From: Marinomonas foliarum
Lineage (GTDB): Bacteria; Pseudomonadota; Gammaproteobacteria; Pseudomonadales; Marinomonadaceae
Reading direction: 5' to 3'
Assembly (NCBI RefSeq): GCF_003337275.1
Contig: NZ_QPJQ01000013.1
Span: 1 to 64,000, forward strand
DNA length: 64,000 nt
Shown here: positions 17,979 to 26,300 of the stretch, in pieces
Position numbering within the stretch: the first letter of the stretch is position 1
How the letters are laid out: each line of letters opens with the position of its first letter
Position numbers and translations under genes: made by a program
Notes under the pieces: model-generated
Seen by the model: the letters and a program-made list of their open reading frames with translations, nothing else
Database searches by the model: none
What the model was told of the DNA's origin: nothing

Positions 17979-18371
17979 ATGACTGGTTTTAAAATGAATA
18001 TAAATACTCGTGTTGTATTGGTTTGTTTGTCTTTGGTGTTAAGCAGTCAGGCGTTTGCTCGCGGTGATATTCCTATTAATAATAGTGGTTCACTTCTTGT
18101 TAGCGCTTGTCGAGAGGTCATTGAAATCTACGATAAGCGTGGTAAAGCCGAGCTCTTAGCAGGTCAACGCACTTCTTTAAACGAAGGTATTAAAGCTGGC
18201 TACTGTATTGGAGCTACTATGCAATTCTTAGAGCACAATCATGGCTGTAGCAGCTATACAAGTTCTTGGTATCAATTGGCCGAAAGAATTGCTCATTCAA
18301 ACCTAACCGAATCGCAACTCAAATATAAGAAATCCAGTTCTATTTTGAAGGCAGCTTATTGTGGAACCTAA
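17979..18371 (+). CDS. Rap1a/Tai-like secreted immunity-type protein
   Basis: A 130-aa exported protein: signal peptide ending QAFA-RG, then a small cysteine-containing domain with SGSLLVSACREV and a GIKAGYCIGATMQF block that matches the Rap1a/Tai pattern (conserved Cys, then GxCxG). Four cysteines could form two disulfides. Family members include immunity proteins against type VI amidase effectors, but many are orphan and of unknown role. No T6SS gene or effector is seen here. AAAGGA precedes the ATG by eight bases. Assignment to the family is moderate. Confidence 0.65.
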   Translation: MTGFKMNINTRVVLVCLSLVLSSQAFARGDIPINNSGSLLVSACREVIEIYDKRGKAELLAGQRTSLNEGIKAGYCIGATMQFLEHNHGCSSYTSSWYQLAERIAHSNLTESQLKYKKSSSILKAAYCGT

Positions 18372-19029
18372 CTACTACAGCATTCCAGAAGCGCTGAAAC
18401 TGTTATTTGGTTCGGAACTGCTGAGGGAGGTTCCCTCGTTACGAACCAAGGCAAATTCTTTTTTGCGCAACGACCTTTTGACTTTTAAAGAAGAGTTAAT
18501 TGTTCATAAGAAGAGCAAGTTTATCCCTCAAACAGAGCTTGATACCTTGTTCAATGCCATGTTGTTGAGCGCTGTTTTTGCTGATTCAAAAGAAGTGAAG
18601 GCGATTTTCAGTGAGCCTAAGAAGCGCCAGCAATGTGCCGAGATAGTGAAAGCCATGTTCACTCGTCAACATTCGCTGGCGGGTATTGCTCTTTCTAGTA
18701 GCAAGGCAACGGCTTTTGTGACTTGTCTTGAAGGGGATTTTGATCTTAGGACGGAGCGTTTGCCTAACCCGTTTAAAACCCTGCCTCAGGCGACCCTTGG
18801 CAATAATGGCTCGTTGCTTCGTGTTTTATTGGCTCAAGCGGCGGTGCTTGAGCCGATGGAAAGTATTCTAATGAAATACTTAGATGGTGAATGGCTGGAG
18901 GCGAAAGCCTTGATTGATCAATTGGATGCGAATGCTTCCGGTGTTGCCGAGCTGAAGGCTGAGATAGATAAGAAAATCCATGAAGCGGAAGAGGTGGATG
19001 ATCTTTTGGATTTTATGCTCAAGCTTTAA
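18361..19029 (+). CDS. Hypothetical protein upstream of viperin
   Basis: Not recognised. A GTG start lies inside the end of the preceding gene, so the two overlap by 11 bases and are probably translationally coupled. The 222 residues look soluble and mainly alpha-helical, with leucine-rich segments, two cysteines (about 92 and 122) and an acidic helical C-terminus (AEEVDDLLDFML). No signal peptide, membrane segment or catalytic motif stands out. It ends 96 bases before the viperin start. It could be a partner of the membrane/immunity genes or of viperin; neither is shown. Confidence 0.6.
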   Translation: MEPNYYSIPEALKLLFGSELLREVPSLRTKANSFLRNDLLTFKEELIVHKKSKFIPQTELDTLFNAMLLSAVFADSKEVKAIFSEPKKRQQCAEIVKAMFTRQHSLAGIALSSSKATAFVTCLEGDFDLRTERLPNPFKTLPQATLGNNGSLLRVLLAQAAVLEPMESILMKYLDGEWLEAKALIDQLDANASGVAELKAEIDKKIHEAEEVDDLLDFMLKL

Positions 19030-19070
19030 TTTTTTCGTAGAAAAGAAAAATAGATTTAGAAAAATCTATG

Positions 19071-19085
19071 TTGTGCAGTGCACAA
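19071..19085. promoter_or_regulatory. Perfect palindrome upstream of viperin (candidate operator)
   Basis: TTGTGCA-G-TGCACAA is a perfect 15-base palindrome, 40 bases before the viperin ATG. A separate hairpin (TAGATTT-AGAA-AAATCTA) lies directly before it at 19051-19068. The site is well placed for a repressor controlling viperin; the binding protein is unknown. Confidence 0.55.
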
Positions 19086-19125
19086 GTTGAATCTGGTTTT
19101 CGTTGACAATAAACGGAGGTTCAAC

Positions 19126-20049
19126 ATGACGGCACTTATTTCAGCAACACATACCGCAAACACAGACCTTGTAATTAATTTTCACATGACAGAAAGCTGT
19201 AACTATCAGTGCAGCTACTGTTACGCCACTTGGGATGACTTAGAAGCAAAAAATGAGCTTCATCGTTTGTCAGGCCAAGTGGAGTCCCTTCTACAAAATC
19301 TTGCAGACTATTTCCTGCGTCCTAATCCATTACAAGCTGAAATGGGTTATCAGAACGTACGCCTTAATTTTGCTGGCGGCGAGCCTATGTTGCTTGGTCA
19401 GCGCTTTTTGGATGCCGTGACGTTTGCGAATCAGTTAGGTTTTCGCACGTCTTTGATTACCAATGGACACTATCTTACTGACGACATTTTGTATGAATTG
19501 GCGCCCTCGTTGGATGTATTGGGGATTAGTTACGATACGGCGGATCATGCTTTAGCTCAGAGTATTGGCCGTGTTGATCGCAAGAAGCGTTGGATTGATG
19601 CTGAACAACTTATGCAAATGTGCGCCCGTTATCGGTCGTTGAATCCCACTGGAACTTTAAAGCTAAACACAGTGGTGAATTCGGTGAACTGCAATGACAG
19701 TTTGTTGGATTTAATAAATGAGATTCAGCCAAATAAATGGAAGTTGCTGCGTGTTTTACCTGTTCATGATCATCAGTTAACGATTACTCAGGCTGAGTAT
19801 CAAGCTTATATTCAGCGACATGCTGCGCTATCTAGCATCATTGTGGAAGAAGACAATGATGCCATGACACACACCTATCTGATGATCAATCCGGAAGGGC
19901 GTTTTTATCAAAATTCCGACGCGGGCAGCGGTTATATCGTCAGTGATTCGATTTTGACTGCAGGTGTTGAGCAAGCACTTAGTCAGGTTCCTTTTAATGT
20001 ATCTGGGTTTAAGCAGCGTTATCAGCTTATTCCTGCTTTAGTACTTTAG
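19126..20049 (+). CDS. Prokaryotic viperin (antiviral radical SAM ddhNTP synthase)
   Basis: Radical SAM enzyme of the viperin family, which in characterised members turns CTP, GTP or UTP into 3'-deoxy-3',4'-didehydro nucleotides that terminate phage RNA synthesis. Visible in 307 residues: the Fe-S motif C25-x3-C29-x2-C32 (CNYQCSYC), FAGGEP at 82-87, ISYDT at 134-138 with IGR at 147-149 (animal viperin has SCDSFDE and IGR), LKLNTVVN, a KWKLLRVLPV strand (viperin: RWKVFQ), and TYLMINPEGRF near residue 250. The ATG is fixed by GGAGG seven bases upstream. A nucleotide kinase, often found beside bacterial viperins, is absent; instead a ParE-like gene follows after nine bases. Confidence in the family is high. 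Confidence 0.92.
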   Translation: MTALISATHTANTDLVINFHMTESCNYQCSYCYATWDDLEAKNELHRLSGQVESLLQNLADYFLRPNPLQAEMGYQNVRLNFAGGEPMLLGQRFLDAVTFANQLGFRTSLITNGHYLTDDILYELAPSLDVLGISYDTADHALAQSIGRVDRKKRWIDAEQLMQMCARYRSLNPTGTLKLNTVVNSVNCNDSLLDLINEIQPNKWKLLRVLPVHDHQLTITQAEYQAYIQRHAALSSIIVEEDNDAMTHTYLMINPEGRFYQNSDAGSGYIVSDSILTAGVEQALSQVPFNVSGFKQRYQLIPALVL

Positions 20050-20058
20050 GAGGAGCTT

Positions 20059-20304
20059 ATGACTATTCAAGTAAAAGAACATGATGCAATTCCTACGCAT
20101 ATACAGAAGAAAGCGTGGAAAGAAATATATCGGCTCATTGCAAATGAAACGAGGTTACGAAAATGGAAGGCTTTACGTTGTCAAAGAGGGATGTATCGTT
20201 TGAGATTAAATCGTAATTATCGTCTTGTCGTTGCGAAAGAAAGCATACGAACAGGCGCTTATGAGATTATGAAACATTCAACCTTTGATAAGCGCTTTAG
20301 GTAA
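20059..20304 (+). CDS. Small ParE/RelE-like protein linked to viperin
   Basis: An 81-residue basic protein. The central and C-terminal part (KALRCQRGMYRLRLNRNYRL, then YEIMKHSTFDKRF) follows the ParE/RelE toxin pattern of a YRLR strand, a YR(L/V)V strand and a terminal His-containing strand. The N-terminal helices are divergent. It begins nine bases after the viperin stop with its own AGGAGG site, so it is in the same transcript. No cognate antitoxin gene is adjacent. It may be a toxin arm, a modulator or an orphan; function is inferred from fold pattern only. Confidence 0.7.
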   Translation: MTIQVKEHDAIPTHIQKKAWKEIYRLIANETRLRKWKALRCQRGMYRLRLNRNYRLVVAKESIRTGAYEIMKHSTFDKRFR

Positions 20305-20314
20305 AGGCAGAAAG

Positions 20315-20620
20315 TTAAGATGGGTAAATAACCACCCCTGATTCTCGAATCTGTTTCAACAAGGCTTGGTTGGTGAGGTTGTTTTCATCAACTAAGTCGA
20401 TCATATATGGGCTGTTTAAATCGTCTAATTCAACACGAAGAGTGGGGATGATGTCTGCTTTTGGTGTTGAAATAGAAAGGTCTATATCTGAGCCGTTTCG
20501 AAAATTCCCTGTAGCGCGGGAGCCAAACAGAGTCACTTTTTCAATGTCTGGATACTTTGAAAAGGTCTCAGACATTTTTTGTAACAAGTTTGTTGGAATG
20601 CCGAATGGGGAAAGGGTCAT
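20315..20620 (-). CDS. mntA: MNT-type nucleotidyltransferase (antitoxin)
   Basis: A 101-aa minimal nucleotidyltransferase with LFGSRATGNFRNGSDIDLSI near residues 31-50, i.e. the GSx10DxD catalytic motif, and a third acidic strand (MIDLVDE). MNT proteins pair with HEPN toxins; in the Shewanella MntA-HepT pair the antitoxin AMPylates the toxin. The start overlaps the stop of the HEPN gene by four bases, so they are coupled. Its stop is ten bases from the convergent ParE-like gene. Confidence 0.88.
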   Translation of the reverse strand: MTLSPFGIPTNLLQKMSETFSKYPDIEKVTLFGSRATGNFRNGSDIDLSISTPKADIIPTLRVELDDLNSPYMIDLVDENNLTNQALLKQIRESGVVIYPS

Positions 20621-21066
20621 AGGGTGGACAGTTTTTCTTTTAGTTGGATGAAGCAGGCGTTATAACTTTCGCGTACCTTTGAAAATTCTGTTTCAAGAAT
20701 ACTCGCATCGTAGGCATGTACCGTTTTGTTACGGCTTTCTATCATGTCCATCCATATTTGACCGTCTTGGATTAGGCCAATGTTAAACGCCAGTCTTGTT
20801 GCGGTTCTTGATCCTGTGATGTTTTGATGGCCTTCGTATTCTAGGTAGTCTTTTAAAACTTTCCAAGCCAGTTCGTGAGTGAATTCGAATCTCTGTAGCA
20901 CGCCTTCTTTTATGATGTTTGGCGATTTTTCGTCGTAGGCTTCGACGGCTTCGTTTAGTTGCAGCAAGGCTTTTTTATAATTTTGAAATCGTTGTTTCCA
21001 ACGTTCTGATGGTAGATTTTCTTCGGTCATGCCTTTGTCGTCTCTTTGGCCTATACGTTCTAGCAT
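20617..21066 (-). CDS. HEPN-domain protein (nucleotidyltransferase substrate-binding family)
   Basis: A 149-aa all-helical HEPN protein of the HI0074 type. The MIESRNKTVHAYD segment carries the R-x4-H motif seen in HEPN ribonucleases; LQRFEFTHELAWKVLKDYLE is the family signature near residues 57-76. With the MNT gene it forms a putative toxin-antitoxin pair, transcribed HEPN first. An internal ATG 12 codons downstream (MTEENLP) is an alternative start; neither has a strong ribosome site. Confidence 0.87.
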   Translation of the reverse strand: MLERIGQRDDKGMTEENLPSERWKQRFQNYKKALLQLNEAVEAYDEKSPNIIKEGVLQRFEFTHELAWKVLKDYLEYEGHQNITGSRTATRLAFNIGLIQDGQIWMDMIESRNKTVHAYDASILETEFSKVRESYNACFIQLKEKLSTL

Positions 21067-21109
21067 TATGCCATAGATTACGTTGAGTAAAAGGGTGGGG
21101 GCGTTCAGC

Positions 21110-21964
21110 CTATTTCCTAAACCACTCTGCCAAATCTTTCCATTGTTGCTCTGATTGAGCGGCGAGCATTTCGCCGTCTAGCATGGCTGGGTTGTATTCT
21201 TGGCCGTCGAGTGTTCGGCATATGCCGCCCGCTTCGGTGTGAACCAGTACGCCTGCGGCGTGATCCCATGGCAGCATTTTGTAGGTTAAGCTGAAGTGAA
21301 AGTGGCCTTGGGCTATTTGTCTATAAGCAGGGCAGGAAGGTAAGTTGTTAATGCGAACAAAGCGGCTCGCTTTAAGGGCAAAGTTTTGTTTTTTCTGGCC
21401 AGTATACGAGTTAACCGACATGATGCCGATGAGTTTATCTAGGTCTGGTTCAGCCGTGAAGCTGAGTGCTCGTGGTGATTGCTTAGGTGTTTGATGCTTG
21501 CCTTTTTCATTCATGGCGGTGCGTTGAAAAAAAGCACCTTCGCCCAGGTTTGCGTATATCCAGTCATCATTTACTGGGTCATAAAGTAAGCCAAAACGCG
21601 TAACGCCTTTTACAACGACGGCGAGTATGATGCCAAATTCTGATAATCCGTGGGCGTAGTTCCAGGTGCCGTCAATAGGATCGATTATTACGCAAGTGTC
21701 TGAGGTGCCAATTTTATCAGTAGTGGATGGATCTTCGGCAACGGCTTCTTCACCGACGATTTCCCAGTCAGGAAAGGCCGCCTGAATTTCTTCAGTGATA
21801 AAGGCTTCACTGGCTTTATCGGCAATGGTAACAAGGTCCGTTAAGCTGCTCTTAGTTTCTACGTCGGTAGCGCTAAGCTGACGAAAGTTTGGCATGACGA
21901 TCTCTTGGCCTGCTCTGCGGACGATACTGATCAGTCTTTCTTGCGTTGGTTTATCGAGATTCAC
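21110..21964 (-). CDS. Inositol monophosphatase family protein
   Basis: A 284-aa Mg-dependent phosphatase of the IMPase/FIG superfamily. Metal-binding residues are seen in GEE (about residue 71), the DPIDGTWNY motif (about 96-104) and the WDHAAGVLVHTEAGG motif near residue 225. The natural substrate is not evident: inositol phosphate, PAP and other sugar phosphates are all possible in this superfamily. It differs from SuhB/CysQ in length and spacing. It stands alone on the minus strand. Confidence 0.88.
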   Translation of the reverse strand: MNLDKPTQERLISIVRRAGQEIVMPNFRQLSATDVETKSSLTDLVTIADKASEAFITEEIQAAFPDWEIVGEEAVAEDPSTTDKIGTSDTCVIIDPIDGTWNYAHGLSEFGIILAVVVKGVTRFGLLYDPVNDDWIYANLGEGAFFQRTAMNEKGKHQTPKQSPRALSFTAEPDLDKLIGIMSVNSYTGQKKQNFALKASRFVRINNLPSCPAYRQIAQGHFHFSLTYKMLPWDHAAGVLVHTEAGGICRTLDGQEYNPAMLDGEMLAAQSEQQWKDLAEWFRK

Positions 21965-22083
21965 TTTTTGTCACTCCTTTTGTCATTTCCAGTGTTTAGA
22001 AATTATACGCGATCGGAGTGACGAATGGTTTAGTGAATCTTGATAATTTTATGATGTTTTTGTGACTTCTTTTCTTAGCAGAC

Positions 22084-23073
22084 TTACGCCAATTGCCTTG
22101 CTCCACTGCTGTCGCTTTGGTGATGCAGTAAGTTGTCGACGGTGGTTTCAGCTATATGGTTAAGCGCTTCAATAGTAAAGTAGCCTTGGTGGCCTGTAAC
22201 GACGACGTTCGGGAAGGTGAGCATAAGCTGGAAAACGCTATCTTGAATGATGTGGGATGACATATCTTCGAAGAATATTTTGTTTTCTTGTTCGTAAACA
22301 TCTAAGCCTAGATAACCGATTTTTCCGCTGTAAAGTGCGTCGATGGCTTCTTGGGCATGGACGAGTGCGCCACGGCTAGTATTGATGATCATCACGCCAT
22401 CTTTCATTTTTTCTAAGCTGTGTTTGTTTATTAGGTGATGAGTCGATTCGTTTAAAGGGCAGTGCAGGCTAATAATATCGCTTTGTTGATAGATTTCATC
22501 GAGTGTGAGGTATTGGCAACCTTGGTCGATGAGCGCTTGTGACGGATATAAGTCATAACATAACACCTTGCAGCCGAAGCCTTTCATGATGCAGCAAAAC
22601 GCTGCGCCGATGCGTCCTGTGCCAATGCAGCCAACGGTCTTTCCTGCTAGGTTAAAGCCCATTAATCCTTCTAACGCAAAATTGCCCTCTTTTACCCTGT
22701 GGTAAGCGCGATGAGTTTTACGGTTTAGAGTCATGATGAGGGCGACAGCGTGTTCGGCAACAGAGGTCGGGCTGTAATCTGGAACGTGAAATACTTTGAT
22801 ACCTTCGGCTTTTGCAGCATCTAAGTCGACATTATTAAAACCTGCACAACGCAGGGCGATGGTTTTGACTCCTTGCTGTTTTAACAGATGAATGACCTCG
22901 GCATTAATATCATCGTTAACGAAGCATGAGACGGCATCAAAACCCTGTACTAAGCTAATGGTTTCCATGCTAAGTCGGCTTTCAAAGTAGCTCATTGATA
23001 ATGCTTTATCATTGGCGAAGGTGGCTAGTGTCCTTTTGTCGTAGGGCTTGCAAGAAAAAACAGCAACATTCAT
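22084..23073 (-). CDS. ldhA: D-lactate dehydrogenase (fermentative, NAD-dependent)
   Basis: A 329-aa D-2-hydroxyacid dehydrogenase, the exact length of E. coli LdhA. Features: RCAGFNNVD substrate loop (about 76), VAEHAVALIM, the GTGRIG nucleotide-binding motif (about 151-156), catalytic Arg in NTSRGALV and the GHQGYFTIEA segment with the catalytic His near residue 296. It reduces pyruvate to D-lactate. The ATG overlaps no neighbour; the 320-bp gap beyond probably holds its promoter. Confidence 0.93.
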   Translation of the reverse strand: MNVAVFSCKPYDKRTLATFANDKALSMSYFESRLSMETISLVQGFDAVSCFVNDDINAEVIHLLKQQGVKTIALRCAGFNNVDLDAAKAEGIKVFHVPDYSPTSVAEHAVALIMTLNRKTHRAYHRVKEGNFALEGLMGFNLAGKTVGCIGTGRIGAAFCCIMKGFGCKVLCYDLYPSQALIDQGCQYLTLDEIYQQSDIISLHCPLNESTHHLINKHSLEKMKDGVMIINTSRGALVHAQEAIDALYSGKIGYLGLDVYEQENKIFFEDMSSHIIQDSVFQLMLTFPNVVVTGHQGYFTIEALNHIAETTVDNLLHHQSDSSGARQLA

Positions 23074-23393
23074 GAAGGTCGATCCTGTTGTTTTATTTGA
23101 GAAGAAAACGCGCTTAGCAGTGCAAAAAAGGATAACGTAAAATTATGCCAGTTGCTTCGTTTGTGTAACAAACCTTGATGCAAGACAATAAATTGCATGG
23201 AGGTTCTGTGCTTTTAAACGATTGTCCTTCTCGCTATTTTGTTGTGATAAATTGTCGTTTATTTTGTGTTTTTTTGTAGTAATTCTCTAAATATAAGTTA
23301 TTAATTAACCTACACTTATAGTTATTTTATTCGATTACTCGCTTCTATAGTTTTGACCAAGTATGACGTGAGATTTGTTGCTCGGAGGCAAAA
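23074..23393. other. Divergent intergenic region between ldhA and the hybrid kinase
   Basis: 320 AT-rich bases with no open frame of note. It must hold the divergent ldhA and kinase promoters. T-tracts and a palindromic TTATTAATTAA segment (around 23299) are visible, but no pair of -35/-10 boxes could be assigned with confidence. Confidence 0.6.
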
Positions 23394-26300
23394 GTGCAAA
23401 AAGTATCATCAGAATCTATTTTTAACCGCTGGGTACTTATTACGTTATTGGTGACTATAGCTGTTGTTTTTGTTGTTGTTTACAAAGTACGTGAAGACAA
23501 TAAAGTACAGATTAATCAAGCGACTTTAGATGCATCGAATATTCTTCAACAAGAAGTACAGACTCGTATTCAGCTTTATCAATACGGCTTGCGAGGAGCC
23601 AGAGGGGCAATACTAACCACTGGTGAGGATTTGATTACGCGTAAAATTTTCACTTTATACAGCTTAAGCCGTGATGTTGATTTGGAGTTTCCTGGAGCCA
23701 GGGGATTTGGCTTTATTCGCCGCATACCCCCATCTGAAGAAAGTGCTTTTGTTGATCGAGCGCGTAAAGACGGCTGGCCGGAGTTTTCTGTTAAGGCATT
23801 GAACCCTAATTTTAATGAACGATACGTTATTCAATATATTGAGCCCGTCGATCGAAATCGTCAGGCGGTTGGTTTGGATATTGCCTCTGAAAGAAATCGG
23901 CGAGAAGCCGCTGCTTCTGCTTTGTATTCAGGAGAAGTTCGTTTAACTGGCCCAATAACCTTGGTGCAAGCTACAGGAAAGCCTCAACAATCCTTTCTTA
24001 TTCTTATGCCCATTTATCATGGTGGTAGTACGCCTTTGACTCAAGCAGAGCGCATACAAAAGGGGTTCGGTTGGAGTTATGCACCTCTGCTAATGGAAGA
24101 GGTATTGAGGGGGCTGCCAGTAGATGTTGAAAGGCTTCATTATGAACTTTGGGATATCACTGATTTGGACGAGCCTGTTCAGTTCTACGATAGCGGTGTA
24201 TCTGGCGTGGCTGGTTATGAACAGGTACAAACGAGCGTAGTTTATGGACGTGAGTGGCGTAGTATTCTTAAAGTTACTCCTACCTTTATTGCGTCATTGC
24301 GTTTACCCAACCCGTTAGAGTTTTTGTTGATTGGCTTATTAATCAGTTTCTTGCTCACTGTTGTTGTTGCGTTTATGCGTCTTTACATCATACGTAATCG
24401 TGAGGTGATAGCGCAGCAGTCTAGAATTTCTGCCGTGGTTGAAAGCTCCGCAGATGGCATCATTAGCACCAATTTGGATGGCTTTATCGTTAGTTGGAAT
24501 AGCGGTGCAGAACGTATTTTAGGCTTTTCAAAAGAAGAAGCGATAGACAAAAGTGTGGTGGACTTACTCGTTCCTTATGACCTTCGTGGTGAAGAACAAA
24601 AGGCTATGATGAAGCTGAAAAAGAGAAAAGAGTCTCAATCTATCGAAACTCGAAGAATTACGAAATCAGGCATTGAAATTCCTGTTTCTTTGACTTTGTC
24701 ACCCATATTAGACATTGATAAAAATGTGATGGGTGTTTCAAAAAGCATACGGGATATTTCAGAGCGCAAAAAAGCGGAAGCTAAGATCTTTGAGTTGAAT
24801 AGCAGTTTGGAGCATGAGGTAAAGGTTAGAACGGCAGAGCTGCGTGAGTTGAATTTTTTGCTGAACGATGTACTAAGTGCTTCATCCGAAGTTTCTATTA
24901 TCGCGACAGATTTGAATGGTGTAATTAAGTTATTTAATAAAGGGGCTGAGCGCATGCTTGGCTACTCGGCTGATGAGGTCGTTGGTAAAGTGACGCCTGT
25001 CGGCTTTCATGACGAAATTGAAATCGATAAACAGCGTATTGAAATATTTGATTCTACAGGTGAAACGGTTTCTAACTCCCTAGGTGTACTTATTCACCGA
25101 GCCTTACAAGGAGAATTTGAAAGTAAAGAATGGACTTATATACATAAAGACGACAGTAATCGCCCTGTGTCTTTGGTTGTCACACTAATGAAGGATGGTG
25201 AGAACAACATTGTTGGGTATCTAATGATGGCGATGGACATCACAGAGCAAAAAAGCAATCAACAGGCATTGATTTATGCCAGAGATCAGCTGCTAATGGC
25301 AGCGGAAGTGGCACAGTTAGGTATTTGGAGCTGGGACATAGTTGACGATACATTAGAATGGAATGACCTAATGTTCGATATATATCAATATCCATTATCT
25401 AAGAAAAAAGATGGCGTTGTCTATGAGGACTGGGGAAGCCGATTGCACCCAGAAGACAGAGAAATGGCAGTCGAAGCTTTAAAAAGAGCGGTTGATGGAA
25501 CTGGTTATTATGACATTGTGTTTCGGATTATATTACCTGATGACAGGGTACGCTATATTTCTGCCAGCGCTTCTTTACAGGAAAACCCTGAGGGCAAGAA
25601 AACGATTATGATGGGAATCAATCGTGATATCACGGAAGAGCGGGAATTAGAGAGCTGGTTACGTAAAGCTAAAGAAGAGGCTATTGCGGCTAATACCGCT
25701 AAATCGAACTTTCTGGCCAATATGAGCCACGAAATACGCACACCTATGAACGCAATTTTGGGTATGCTACACCTTGTCAAACGTACTTCTTTGACGAGTC
25801 AGCAAGATGATTATGTTTCTAAAGCACAAATCTCAGCGAAATCATTATTGGGGTTGATCAATGACGTTTTGGATTTCTCTAAAGTCGATGCGGGTAAGTT
25901 AGAACTCGAGAAAGCGCCGTTTGAAGTGGAAGCCTTGTTATGTGAGTTATCGACTGTTTTATCTGGAAGTTCGTCAGGTAAAAATGTTGAATTGATTTTT
26001 GATATTGATAAAGACATCCCTGCTTTTCTTGTCGGTGATAAATTACGCTTCTTGCAAATCCTAATTAACCTGGTTAGCAATGCTGTGAAGTTTACTTTAG
26101 AGGGCAGCGTGGTGTTGAAAATTCAGCAACAACCGGCTGAATCAGGTGTAGCTCGGCTAACGGTGTCTGTGCTGGATACCGGTATTGGCATAGCAAAAGA
26201 CAAAATAGATTCGATTTTTGATGTATTTTCCCAAGCGGAATCTTCCACTGCACGCCGCTTTGGCGGTTCAGGATTAGGCTTGGTTATTTCTCGTCGCTTT

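Noticed and set aside
18361-19029. Idea that the 222-aa gene is the nucleotide kinase often paired with viperin
   Set aside because: It has no Walker A (GxxxxGK) motif or other kinase signature.
19105-19110. TTGACA just before the viperin ribosome site
   Set aside because: Too close to the start codon for a -35 element; a promoter here would begin inside the gene.
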